A DNA stretch of 15,842 bases from Bacillota bacterium (GTDB lineage: Bacteria > Bacillota > Clostridia > Tissierellales > Peptoniphilaceae). The notes beneath the pieces are model-generated. The model saw only the letters and a list, made by a program, of their open reading frames with translations. It was not told the origin of the DNA and searched no databases. This document shows, piece by piece, positions 1-7,925 of this stretch (the first letter of the stretch is position 1; each line of letters begins with the position of its first letter). Made by a program: the position numbers and the translations under genes. The DNA is taken from NCBI GenBank assembly GCA_023394045.1, contig JAEXBN010000049.1:1-15842 (forward strand), in the 5' to 3' direction.

Positions 1-29
1 CATTATGCGTTTCCGGGCGACACATCATC

Positions 30-1259
30 CTATTCCAGAATGCCGAACGAAAAGCCCTTCTCTTGAATGGACTCCACGACAGCGCCGAGCGATTCTCGCG
101 TCAGCGCTTTATCCGGACGATCATGCATCAAGATCGTAATCACGTCCGGATCGCCATAAGCATCCCAAGTTTCCCATAAACGATCCACCTGACCCTGGGT
201 CGAAGTCGGAGCATCCCGGCCTTCCGCATCGCCAACCATCGTATTCCAATCAATCCAGCGGCATCCACGCGAAGCTAAAGCCTCATCCGCTGGCTCCATA
301 TCCTTCCATGACATATGACCACCCGGATACCGCCAGACACGCGCATCGATTTTTGTGCTGCTCGCCGCCTGGAGCGCCTGGAGCGACTGATCATACTGCT
401 TTAGAATCGCATCAGGATCCGCATGACGGCCGGGATACAACTCTTTATACTCATGATTATAAGAATGCAGCGCCAGCGCATGCCCCTCCGCCATCATCCG
501 CTTTAGAAGCGGCGTGGCAGACTCCGTAAACGTCTGTCCCACACTAAAGAAGGTGGCGGGAACGCCCAGCCGTTTCAACTCATCCAGCAGAAGCGGCGTG
601 GACTCCGTGCTCACGCCATCATCAAACGTCAGAAAGGCAATCCGCTTCGGGCTGAGCTCCTTTCCATCAAACATCGCCGCATTCACATCCTCGACCGAAT
701 ACGCATAGATCGATGCGGCACGGTTATGATTCGTCCCCGTTCCCTTGGCATGCTGCACCGCATCACCCGTATCCGCGTGAGGCATTGCTGTCCCTGCAAA
801 CCAATCATCCGGATCCTCCGGGGTCGTCCCCGCAGCGCCGTTTTCCTTTTTGTCATGCTCCCCGTCGGCCGTCTTCGGCGGCTTCGCGCTTTGTGCGCCG
901 TCAGCGCCGTTCGTCTGGCCAGCCTTTGACGAATCGGCTTCCGTCTGTTGTCCGCCCACATTGACACCGCCACCCGGCGTTGCATTCTCCTCCGATTGCG
1001 ATGCGACCTTTGATCGCCCTAAACGGCTCACCAGCGGCTGAAGAACAAAAAAGCCGAAGACCACGAAAGCAAGAACCAGAAGAACCGCCCCCACCATGCG
1101 CCGCTCATGTGCCCGCTGCCGACGCCGCTTTCGCTCCGATTGGCGGAGCGAAAGCGGCGCATCAAACAAATCATCATACTCATGATGCGGTGCCGCTTTC
1201 GGCGCATGACGGCGCGGAGATTTCATTTCCGGTTTTTGCGAATCCGATTTTTTAATCAT
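30..1259 (-). CDS. Membrane-anchored polysaccharide (peptidoglycan-type) deacetylase, NodB domain
   Basis: Predicted metal-dependent carbohydrate esterase (family 4) that removes N-acetyl groups from a cell-surface polysaccharide, most likely peptidoglycan, outside the membrane. The 409-residue protein has a basic cytoplasmic N-terminus, one membrane helix at about residues 56-76, a hydrophilic low-complexity linker to about 180, then the NodB domain at about 200-405. All five family motifs are visible: TFDDG (211-215, catalytic base and metal Asp), HSYNH (265-269, metal His), RYPGGH (310-315), WNTMVGD (338-344) and LMHD (377-380, catalytic His). The start was chosen at 1259 because AGAAGGAG lies just upstream on the minus strand. 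An upstream in-frame ATG at 1358 would add 33 hydrophobic residues, has no ribosome site and would run through the promoter region. The gene diverges from the helicase operon. The substrate could be another polymer such as chitin-like or wall-linked glycan; the fold assignment is firm. Confidence 0.9.
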   Translation of the reverse strand: MIKKSDSQKPEMKSPRRHAPKAAPHHEYDDLFDAPLSLRQSERKRRRQRAHERRMVGAVLLVLAFVVFGFFVLQPLVSRLGRSKVASQSEENATPGGGVNVGGQQTEADSSKAGQTNGADGAQSAKPPKTADGEHDKKENGAAGTTPEDPDDWFAGTAMPHADTGDAVQHAKGTGTNHNRAASIYAYSVEDVNAAMFDGKELSPKRIAFLTFDDGVSTESTPLLLDELKRLGVPATFFSVGQTFTESATPLLKRMMAEGHALALHSYNHEYKELYPGRHADPDAILKQYDQSLQALQAASSTKIDARVWRYPGGHMSWKDMEPADEALASRGCRWIDWNTMVGDAEGRDAPTSTQGQVDRLWETWDAYGDPDVITILMHDRPDKALTRESLGAVVESIQEKGFSFGILE

Positions 1260-1290
1260 TATTACTCCTTCTGTTTGATAGACTAATAAC

Positions 1291-1345
1291 GTTAAACGAA
1301 CGTTGAACAAATCTTTTAATAAGATAAGACTAACACATGCAACAA
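1291..1345 (-). promoter_or_regulatory. Candidate promoter and palindromic operator of the deacetylase gene
   Basis: At 1291-1308 there is an 18-bp dyad, GTTAAACG-AA-CGTTGAAC, with 8-bp arms and one mismatch, lying 32-49 bases before the chosen ATG. Read on the minus strand, a weak sigma-A-like pair, TTGTTG (1345-1340) and TATTAA (1321-1316), is separated by 18 bp. This would put the start of transcription next to or inside the dyad, a usual place for a repressor site. The dyad is seen directly; the promoter hexamers are poor matches and the operator role is inferred. Confidence 0.35.
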
Positions 1346-1397
1346 AAAAGAGAACCACAATTTTTCTAAATTAATAAATCGTAAAAATAAATCAGCG

Positions 1398-1547
1398 AGC
1401 CGCCTCACCATGGAGAGCAGGGCGGCTTAAAACGAAAGCCAGCCGCCTCACCACAGAGAGCGAGCGACATTAAAGCGAAAGGCGAGTCGCATGACCATGA
1501 GAGCCAGCCGCCTCACCACAGAAAGCGGGTTTCATCGCAACAGAAAG
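1398..1547. repeat. Degenerate direct repeats (about 43 bp) in the divergent intergenic region
   Basis: The core AGCCGCCTCACCA followed by a GAGAGC-like block occurs at 1398, 1441 and 1505, with a more decayed copy at 1484 (AGTCGCATGACCA). Full units end in a CGAAAG or CAGAAAG block (units about 1398-1437, 1441-1481, 1505-1547). The first unit can also form a hairpin, AGCCGCC (1398-1404) with GGCGGCT (1421-1427). The last copy ends inside the AAAGGAGG ribosome site of the helicase gene, so the repeats make up its 5' leader. The stretch 1260-1397 is AT-rich and holds the deacetylase leader; I saw no convincing forward promoter for the helicase in it. Confidence 0.6.
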
Positions 1548-1555
1548 GAGGAACG

Positions 1556-4438
1556 ATGGCGGAACAACGTCCTAACGCGGAACAGGAACGGGCGATACAA
1601 ACGACAGAAGGGCGTGTGCTCCTCATTGCCGGTCCGGGGACGGGAAAGACGCAGACCCTCGTCGCCCGTGCGGTTCATCTCATCGCGGATCTTCAAGTGG
1701 CGCCGGAACAGATCACCGTGACCACTTTTACTCGGCGCGCCGCACAGGAACTGGTCGTGCGCATCGCCGAAGAATTGACCCGGCGGGGCATCAACACGAC
1801 ATCGTCGGCCGTGCATGTGGGGAACTTTCATCATCTGGCGGGAGAGATTTTGGAAGCGAATGAGGCACGGCTTCCCTTCCGACCGGGCTGGATTCTCATG
1901 GATGAGACCGAAGCGCTGTCTTTTCTCCTGCGGCATCTTTCCGCTTTTCAGAGCGTCGAGGGGGCGGAAGAACTTGTTCCGGCGCTGCGATGGGGCGGAA
2001 TCAAAGGCGCCCGCGCCCTCAAGCGTGTGCTGGATCGGGCGCGCGAAGAACATCAAACGCCCGGCGGCACCGCTGGGGAATGGCTGCGCCGATGGCGGCT
2101 GCTGCTGATTCGCGCCAACCGGATGGATTATAGCGCGATGCTCGATGAAGCCGTGCGGCTTTTGGAATCCGATGAAGAGGCGCTGCACCAGGCACAGCGC
2201 TCTTGCGTCTACCTCATGGTCGACGAATATCAGGACACCAACCCCGTTCAGGAAGCCATGACCCGGCTGCTGCAAAGTGCCAGCGGAAATCTTTGCGTCG
2301 TGGGTGACGACGATCAAGGGCTGTACCGTTTCCGGGGCGCCACCGTGCAGAACCTGCTCGAATTTGCCTCACGCTATGAACAGGTTCAGACCATCCGATT
2401 GACACGGAATTATCGGAGCGACGGGAGGATTTTAGAAGAGGCGGAACGGCGGATGCGAGAAGCCGTGGAACAGCTGAACGCGCCGACGGCGCTGCGTCTG
2501 GAAAAACATCTGGTCCCTGCTGATCCGAAAAACGTGCACGCCCAGTCCGTGCGGCACCTTTTTGCCGCCGATCCCGAACGATGGGCAGACCGGGTCGCTT
2601 CCTCCATCGTCATGCTGCACGAAGACGGAGTGGACTATGCCGACATGGCGCTCCTCTCCTATTCGCTGCGTGGCGGGCCGATGCCCATCCTGCTGCAGGC
2701 GTTGCGGCGAAGAGGGGTTCCCTTGCATCTGACCCGCGGCGGATCCCTGATGAGTGAGCCCATCGTGCGCTCTTTGGTCACTTGCCTGTTGCTGGCCTTC
2801 CGGCCGGCGCTGAAAACGGCTGTTGATGCCGGTCGGGCAGATCCACATGATTTACCCATTGCCTCCTTTTATGATCGGAATATGTCGGCGCGCGGCGCCA
2901 AAGAGCGCCAGCGCGTGGCGGATGATTTCATGACTGCCATTCGCGCGGGAGCCAAGATCAGCATCGAATCGCTTTGCGCCGCGTTTTTCGCCGCGGCGCC
3001 CTTTCGGGAGGTGCTGGATGCCGCCCGCCAGGGCGACGGGGCGGCTCGTGACCGGGTGGGCTCCCTAGCCAATTTCATCAGCGATCTTCGGGCGCTTGCC
3101 GCAGATGCCGACAGGAGCTTCATTTATTTAGACGCGGAACATCTTGAAGCCTTTGCCCTGACTTTGATCCGGACACTGCTTCCCTTTCTCCGGGATGCTG
3201 CCCCTCCGGCGGTGCGCGAAGAACAGGAGAGACCCGTTCCCGGCCATCTTCCGGTCATGACCATCCATCAGTCCAAGGGACTGGAATTTCCTGTGGTGAT
3301 TCTCGTTGAAACACAGCCGCCCCATTATCATGGCGGGGCTCGAAATGCAGGAGCAGACCGCAAGGAAGGGATGAACCGAAATGCAGGAGCAGACCGCAAG
3401 GAAGGCATAGACCGAAAGGCAGGTGCAGACCAAAAGGAAGCCCCAGTGCGCGAAAGGGAGCTTCCCGACCAGCAGACGATGGATGCGATGGACGATGCGC
3501 GTCTCTTCTATACGGCGCGCACCCGAGCCAAATCATTTTTGTTGGAAACGGGTCTTCGGAGTGATGCCGATGATCCGGCGATCCGCGAAGGCGATCTGAA
3601 GGGGTTGGATCTTTTACCCGGACATCCGGCGGATCTTCCGCCGCACTACGCCTATACAACCGATATTGCACGCTATCGGCATTGCCCGCGCCAGTACTTT
3701 TTTCTGCGTGAAATGGGTCTGCCGACCTCCAGGGCACCGCAGGCTGATTATGGGACATTGGTGCATATGACCCTGGCGCGCATCCATCAAGATGCCTTGA
3801 AAACGGGGGAATGGCCGGAGCTGGAGCAGGCACAGGAGATCTTGCAGCAGGTTTACGGTGGTCTGACGACGACCGGAGCGCAGCTGGATGCCGCAGCAGG
3901 ACGGCGCGCCTGGAAAGTGATTGAAGCCTATCTTGAAGAACAGCCGTTTGGCGGCGCGGACCAACTTTTCGCGGCGGAGGAGCCGCTGCTGCATGCCGAA
4001 GAGGGGCGAATCTTCGAAGGCGATGCGGATCTTCTGCTGAATGGAGGAAAGGATCTGGTCGACTTCAAAACCGGCCGGCCTCGCCCGGAAACCGCCGCAG
4101 TCTATCGTGACCAGCTTCGCTTTTATCGCGGCTTATCAAAACAAACGCGGGATGCAGACTCAGGATGTGAGATATTATATTATTTAGAAGAAGAGAATCC
4201 GGAACAGCGCCTCGTCCGGGTGGAAACGGACGAAACAACGCAGCAGGATTTTCTGAGACAGATAAAAGCGGTCGTGGAAAAGATTGAAGCCGGGCAGTTT
4301 GAGGATCGGGCAGATGATCCGACGGAGTGCCGCACCTGTATCATGTGCAGCTATTGCGGAAGAGGAACGATTGCGGCAGAAGAGGAAGGAAAAGGACATG
4401 GGGGCATCACAGGAGAAGACACCCATGGCGATTTATGA
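1556..4438 (+). CDS. UvrD/Rep-type DNA helicase fused to C-terminal Fe-S PD-(D/E)XK (RecB-family) nuclease
   Basis: Predicted ATP-driven superfamily 1 helicase-nuclease for double-strand-break processing or recombination. The 960 residues carry all helicase motifs: Walker A AGPGTGKT (25-32), Ia TTFTRRAAQEL, Walker B DEYQDT (223-228), III GDDDQGLYRFRGA (250-262), IV NYRS (285-288), V TIHQSKGLEF (569-578) and VI YTARTRAK (652-659). The nuclease domain (about 698-935) shows GTLVH (733-737), GDAD (822-825), DFK (836-838) and QLRFY (853-857). Cys710 plus Cys925, 928, 931 and 934 form an AddB/Cas4-like iron-sulfur pattern. An excellent site, AAAGGAGG, precedes the ATG. At 960 residues it is shorter than AddA or AddB (roughly 1,150-1,250), and no partner subunit is in the window. 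A 36-residue repeat insertion lies between motifs V and VI. The 3' end overlaps the next gene, suggesting co-transcription. AdnA/AdnB-like or PcrA-Cas4 fusion proteins are the nearest concepts; the exact cellular role is not settled by sequence. Confidence 0.9.
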   Translation: MAEQRPNAEQERAIQTTEGRVLLIAGPGTGKTQTLVARAVHLIADLQVAPEQITVTTFTRRAAQELVVRIAEELTRRGINTTSSAVHVGNFHHLAGEILEANEARLPFRPGWILMDETEALSFLLRHLSAFQSVEGAEELVPALRWGGIKGARALKRVLDRAREEHQTPGGTAGEWLRRWRLLLIRANRMDYSAMLDEAVRLLESDEEALHQAQRSCVYLMVDEYQDTNPVQEAMTRLLQSASGNLCVVGDDDQGLYRFRGATVQNLLEFASRYEQVQTIRLTRNYRSDGRILEEAERRMREAVEQLNAPTALRLEKHLVPADPKNVHAQSVRHLFAADPERWADRVASSIVMLHEDGVDYADMALLSYSLRGGPMPILLQALRRRGVPLHLTRGGSLMSEPIVRSLVTCLLLAFRPALKTAVDAGRADPHDLPIASFYDRNMSARGAKERQRVADDFMTAIRAGAKISIESLCAAFFAAAPFREVLDAARQGDGAARDRVGSLANFISDLRALAADADRSFIYLDAEHLEAFALTLIRTLLPFLRDAAPPAVREEQERPVPGHLPVMTIHQSKGLEFPVVILVETQPPHYHGGARNAGADRKEGMNRNAGADRKEGIDRKAGADQKEAPVRERELPDQQTMDAMDDARLFYTARTRAKSFLLETGLRSDADDPAIREGDLKGLDLLPGHPADLPPHYAYTTDIARYRHCPRQYFFLREMGLPTSRAPQADYGTLVHMTLARIHQDALKTGEWPELEQAQEILQQVYGGLTTTGAQLDAAAGRRAWKVIEAYLEEQPFGGADQLFAAEEPLLHAEEGRIFEGDADLLLNGGKDLVDFKTGRPRPETAAVYRDQLRFYRGLSKQTRDADSGCEILYYLEEENPEQRLVRVETDETTQQDFLRQIKAVVEKIEAGQFEDRADDPTECRTCIMCSYCGRGTIAAEEEGKGHGGITGEDTHGDL
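3341..3448 (+). repeat. In-frame 36-bp tandem repeat (three units) inside the helicase gene
   Basis: Three consecutive 36-bp units at 3341-3376, 3377-3412 and 3413-3448 encode 12-residue repeats RNAGADRKEGMN, RNAGADRKEGID and RKAGADQKEAPV (residues 596-631). The first two units are almost identical in DNA and the third is diverged. The repeat makes a charged, probably flexible loop between helicase motifs V and VI. A unit of 36 keeps the reading frame when copies are gained or lost. Confidence 0.9.
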
Positions 4439-4775
4439 GCGCCTGATGGATCGGATGGTGGAAGATCTGATTTTATCCGAACCGGGGAGTGTGCCGGAGC
4501 CGGAGGAGGAAACGGCGCTGATGAAGCGCTATCGGGTGAATCGCGCGACCATTCAGCGTGCGATTTTTGGTCTGACGAAACAAGGCGTCGTTGTCGGAGC
4601 TCCTGGATCGCGGCGCTACACGCAGGATCCGGTGCAACTCCGGATCGCTAAAGAACGGCTCATCCGCCAGGAGGCGGAAGCGCTCTTTCATCATGCGCGG
4701 GCGCTGGGGCTGGACGATCACCGAACCATCTACCTTCTATTGAAGATCGGTGGCTACCAAGATGCACAGGGATAA
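4398..4775 (+). CDS. Short GntR-family (YtrA-subfamily) transcriptional regulator
   Basis: Predicted DNA-binding regulator of the adjacent ABC transporter, 125 residues. The N-terminal winged helix-turn-helix spans about residues 8-72, with the GntR-like opening TPMAIYERL and the recognition-helix region RYRVNRATIQRAI. A short helical tail (about 80-118) replaces the large ligand-binding domain of most GntR proteins, which is characteristic of the YtrA subfamily. It is followed directly by ABC transporter genes, the standard YtrA context. Known YtrA-type regulators repress their own transporter operons and are relieved by cell-wall-active agents; that role here is inferred. The start at 4398 has AAGGA seven bases upstream and retains residues before the TPxxxYE motif. 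A second ATG at 4425, preceded by AGGAG, is also possible. The gene overlaps the helicase 3' end by 41 bases (14 with the later start). Confidence 0.8.
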   Translation: MGASQEKTPMAIYERLMDRMVEDLILSEPGSVPEPEEETALMKRYRVNRATIQRAIFGLTKQGVVVGAPGSRRYTQDPVQLRIAKERLIRQEAEALFHHARALGLDDHRTIYLLLKIGGYQDAQG

Positions 4776-4794
4776 CCATCCTGGGGAGGAACAG

Positions 4795-6099
4795 ATGACA
4801 GATGATAAACGAGTGATTCCGATTTCAGAATTGCTGTCCGGACAAACGCTGCACACAGCGGAACAGAAACCTTTGCCACAAGTGGAAGCGCCCCAGCCGA
4901 TTCCGCGCACAGCGGTCGGCAGCCAGGCGCAGGGGTCATCGGTGGACGCAGGGTTATCGGCGGAACCAAAATCGGCGCCGGCGGAATCGAAATCGGTGTC
5001 GGCGAAACCGATTGAGGACGTGGCGGCACCGGAGCCCAAAAAGTCTGTGAAGGAAGGGGAGGCGCCCGCGAGAGAAGCCGCTCCGCACCCCGCACGCGCC
5101 GAGAGCGCCGAGCCAGCGTCCCAGCCGGCGCCATCACAGGACTTTTTGGAGCCGCCGCGCGTGACCCTGCGTCCGCCGTTGGATGAAGAGACAGCAGCCC
5201 GAACCGATGCGCCGGTGCCCGGATTGGAGATGATGCCGGAAGAGCCGGAAGATGCAGGAGCGGCAAAGGAAATGGATGCCCAGGCCAAGCGGAGCGAGCC
5301 GGCAGCGGCGGAAACGGAAGCAGCGGCAGGAACGGAAGCGGGGGCGGAAAAAGCGGCGCCGGATCCGCAGGTTCCTTATGATGCGCCGACGGAGCGCACG
5401 AAGCCGGTGGTGCTCATCAAAGGACTCAAAAAAAAGATCGGCCGGCAGACCGTTCTGGAGGATTTGGATCTGGCGGTTTTTAATGGTCATGTGCTGGGGC
5501 TTCTGGGGCCGAATGGCGCGGGAAAAACGACGCTTCTGCGAATCTTGGCAGGTCTGGCGCATCCGACCGAGGGACGCGTCGAAATCGATGGGATGACGCC
5601 CGGGGTGGAGACCAAGAAAATTGTGTCCTATCTTCCCGATGGATCATTTTTGCCGGAATCGATGACCACCGCAGGCGCACGTCATCATTTCGCGACCTTT
5701 TTCCCCGATTTCGATCAAGCGAGATTTGATGCGCTGGCGGAGCGGCTCAAGCTGCCCCAGCACACGCGCATTGGAAAGATGAGCAAGGGATACCGGGATC
5801 GCCTCGCCATTTGTTTGGTGATGAGCCGACGGGCGCGGCTGTACCTGCTGGACGAACCATTAGGCGGAGTGGATCCGGTCGTTCGGGATGAGGTGCTGGA
5901 CATCCTGGTTGAAGCGATGGGAGAGGATGCCACCATGCTGATCACGACGCACCAAGTGCGCGATCTGGAGCGGATTTTTGATGAAGTCTGTTTCCTGAAA
6001 GAAGGCCGCGCCGTCTCCTATGGCGCTGCCGACGTGGTGCGCGACGAAGCCGGCGCGGATCTGGATACGGTTTACCGGAAGATTTTCGGGCAGGTGTGA
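4795..6099 (+). CDS. ABC transporter ATP-binding protein with long disordered N-terminal extension
   Basis: ATPase subunit of an ABC-2-type transporter, 434 residues. The ATPase domain begins near residue 203 and has Walker A GPNGAGKT (238-245), a signature-like MSKGY (329-333, in place of LSGGQ), Walker B LYLLDEP with catalytic Glu354, and the switch His386 in TTHQ. The Q-loop region reads SYLPDG, without the usual glutamine, as in YtrB/NatA-type ATPases with YLPE there. Residues 1-202 are an Ala/Pro/Glu-rich, low-complexity, probably disordered segment, about doubling the usual size of 220-300 residues. The start at 4795 follows GGGGAGGA closely; an in-frame ATG at 4750 would overlap the regulator and lacks such a site. 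Twenty bases separate it from the regulator gene, and the first permease starts one base after its stop, so the genes are coupled. Confidence 0.87.
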   Translation: MTDDKRVIPISELLSGQTLHTAEQKPLPQVEAPQPIPRTAVGSQAQGSSVDAGLSAEPKSAPAESKSVSAKPIEDVAAPEPKKSVKEGEAPAREAAPHPARAESAEPASQPAPSQDFLEPPRVTLRPPLDEETAARTDAPVPGLEMMPEEPEDAGAAKEMDAQAKRSEPAAAETEAAAGTEAGAEKAAPDPQVPYDAPTERTKPVVLIKGLKKKIGRQTVLEDLDLAVFNGHVLGLLGPNGAGKTTLLRILAGLAHPTEGRVEIDGMTPGVETKKIVSYLPDGSFLPESMTTAGARHHFATFFPDFDQARFDALAERLKLPQHTRIGKMSKGYRDRLAICLVMSRRARLYLLDEPLGGVDPVVRDEVLDILVEAMGEDATMLITTHQVRDLERIFDEVCFLKEGRAVSYGAADVVRDEAGADLDTVYRKIFGQV

Positions 6100-6100
6100 G

Positions 6101-6913
6101 ATGATTTATACATTCAAACGTCTGCGCCGAAAGACTTTTGCGATCCGCTGGGGCAGCATTCTGGTAGCGGTGCTTCTATTTCTTCTGGATTTGCCGGCGA
6201 TGCACCGTCTGCTGCCCATCGATGGCGAGATGCTGGGCGCTTTTTCCAGCCTGAGTTCCATGATGGTGATCATTTTTGCGGCAGCCTTTGAGCTGCTTCG
6301 GACGATGCCGATCGCGTTGAACGATCCCTTTGGACGGATGCTGCCCATTCCAGAGCGGACACCCATTGTCGCTTCATTCTGCAGCTTGCTGCTCAGCGGA
6401 ATCCTGTTTTTGGCGGTGAGCATTGCGATCACGATCGGCTTCTTGCTGCTCCGCTATGGCGATCCCAAGAGCCTGTTTGCCGGGATCACGTTCGATCGGA
6501 GCGCGGTGTTTTTCCTGCTTTCCTGGGCGCTGCAGCTCTTTGTGGCGATCGCGCTGATGCTCTTTATCCAAACAGCGCACGCGGCGCTGACCCAGAAGCG
6601 CAAAGGAGGACTTTCGCCGCTCTGGAGCCGCCTCTTAGAAGCGATTGTGTTTGTCGTTTGCTGGTTTCTTCTGCTTTGGGGCGCGCAATGGCTGGCGATG
6701 CAATGTCCCTTGGGGATCATGACCGATCCGTTCCGTCTGGAGTGGATGACCCTTCAGGATGTCTCATTTTATCCCCTTTGCTGGGCGATGGCCTTTGATG
6801 TGCAGCAGCTGAGGGAAGGCGTTCTGCTCGCCGTGTTCGCTTCGGAAGCGCTGATCGGCGGGGTGCTCGCTGCCGGATCGGTGGCGCTGGCGGAAGACCG
6901 GATCGACTGGTAG
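6101..6913 (+). CDS. ABC-2-type transporter permease, six predicted membrane helices (first subunit)
   Basis: Integral membrane protein of 270 residues with a basic start (MIYTFKRLRRKTF) and about six hydrophobic segments, near residues 15-33, 45-66, 90-117, 135-160, 183-205 and 240-262. It has no recognisable catalytic motif, which is normal for ABC-2 or YtrC/D-like permeases. The assignment rests mainly on topology and position directly behind the ATPase gene. The start at 6101 gives a TGA-G-ATG junction with the ATPase stop, indicating translational coupling; the ribosome site GGTGTGAG is weak. An in-frame ATG at 6020 lies deep inside the ATPase gene and is less credible. The transported substrate cannot be deduced. 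Confidence 0.8.
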   Translation: MIYTFKRLRRKTFAIRWGSILVAVLLFLLDLPAMHRLLPIDGEMLGAFSSLSSMMVIIFAAAFELLRTMPIALNDPFGRMLPIPERTPIVASFCSLLLSGILFLAVSIAITIGFLLLRYGDPKSLFAGITFDRSAVFFLLSWALQLFVAIALMLFIQTAHAALTQKRKGGLSPLWSRLLEAIVFVVCWFLLLWGAQWLAMQCPLGIMTDPFRLEWMTLQDVSFYPLCWAMAFDVQQLREGVLLAVFASEALIGGVLAAGSVALAEDRIDW

Positions 6914-6926
6914 AGAGGAGAAATCC

Positions 6927-7805
6927 ATGTTTCAACGCTTCATTTATGAATGGAAGCGCAGCATACCGTTCTTCAGCGTGCTCTTCCTGAGCGCAACGCT
7001 GTTGTGGTTTTTCCTGCGCCATACGATGGATGAGGGCGGTCTGCTTTCCGGTGGATTCATCCTCGCCGTCGCGTTCGTTCTCGTCGCGAGCGGAGTGATC
7101 TACGTCGTCAACAATTGCGCCCGCGAATTTACGGCTGCCGACGGCATTCTGACCTTTCTCACGCCTATGGCGCCCTGGAAGATCATCATGGCAAAATGGC
7201 TCAACTTCATCGTTTCGTTCGGATTGGCCTTCCTGTTGCTCCGGGTGGTCATGTTCCTCTTTCCGCTGGATATCATCGCGCTGGACGGCGAAGGCGCGCT
7301 AGCGGCCGAAATGCCGACGGCGCTGGAGCGCTTGCAAGAAGCGATCAGCGCGGCACAGGTCTACGGCTGGATCAATGTTCCGACGATGCTTCTGGCGGGG
7401 ATCCCCTTTATTGGCGGGCTGACCTTCGTCTTGTTTTGGAGCATGGTCTTTACCCTCGGTTTCTGGGTCTTGGCGCGCACCGAAGCGTGGTTCACCTCCA
7501 AGGGTCGTCGGGGAAAGGTGATCGCTCGCGTGCTCATGCTCTTTTTGGGTCTGGTGCTCCTCTACGCTTTTCTTGGCATCCTGTCCGAGCATGTGCCCTT
7601 GGTCTTGACGACCCCGGGAATTCGCCTCATTCGTGCGGTACGACCCGCCTGGGGCTTTCTGGTCTCCACTCCCTTTGAGGTGACCTGGACGAGCAAGATG
7701 GACTTCATCGTCGGCGTGCCCCTCTCCACGGTGATCGCCCTTTTCGTTCTGACGCTTCTGTTCCTTTGGATGGCGCAGCGCGCCTGGAAACGTATCGACC
7801 GCTGA
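6927..7805 (+). CDS. ABC-2-type transporter permease, six predicted membrane helices (second subunit)
   Basis: A second integral membrane protein, 292 residues, with hydrophobic stretches near residues 14-30, 38-60, 85-115, 150-185, 198-220 and 252-280. The segment NCAREFTAADGILTFLTP just after the second helix resembles the cytoplasmic coupling region of ABC-2-like permeases, where the protein meets the ATPase. This supports pairing with the 6101 gene as a heterodimeric membrane domain. GAGAGGAG precedes the ATG and the gap to the first permease is only 13 bases. It is the last gene of the tight cluster; no hairpin with a T-run follows, so transcription could continue into the secreted protein gene. 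Substrate unknown. Confidence 0.78.
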   Translation: MFQRFIYEWKRSIPFFSVLFLSATLLWFFLRHTMDEGGLLSGGFILAVAFVLVASGVIYVVNNCAREFTAADGILTFLTPMAPWKIIMAKWLNFIVSFGLAFLLLRVVMFLFPLDIIALDGEGALAAEMPTALERLQEAISAAQVYGWINVPTMLLAGIPFIGGLTFVLFWSMVFTLGFWVLARTEAWFTSKGRRGKVIARVLMLFLGLVLLYAFLGILSEHVPLVLTTPGIRLIRAVRPAWGFLVSTPFEVTWTSKMDFIVGVPLSTVIALFVLTLLFLWMAQRAWKRIDR

Positions 7806-7882
7806 TCCGGAACATCCATATCGTCATCCATCCATGTCTTGCTGCAAATCCATCTATCGCCGCAGATCAACGTATTGCCGCA

Positions 7883-7922
7883 ATCGGCTCATCGCCGATC
7901 AGAATATCGCTTCTCAGGAGGT
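7883..7922 (+). promoter_or_regulatory. Stem-loop and strong ribosome site fixing a GTG start
   Basis: A 6-bp perfect stem, ATCGGC (7883-7888) and GCCGAT (7894-7899) with a 5-base loop, stands just before AGGAGG (7916-7921), which sits four bases from GTG at 7926. The ribosome site supports the GTG start over in-frame ATGs at 7839, 7953 and 7995, none of which has one. The 120-base gap after the permease gene shows no good sigma-A promoter. A role for the stem-loop in translation control is only a possibility. Confidence 0.5.
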
Positions 7923-7925
7923 CTC

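Noticed and set aside
1260..1358. Upstream start adding 33 hydrophobic residues to the deacetylase
   Set aside because: There is no ribosome site for it, whereas AGAAGGAG stands just before the ATG at 1259, and the extra region contains the operator-like dyad.
7839..7925. ATG start 29 codons upstream for the first CAP/CWB2 protein
   Set aside because: It has no ribosome site and adds a non-signal-like segment; AGGAGG is correctly spaced from the GTG at 7926.
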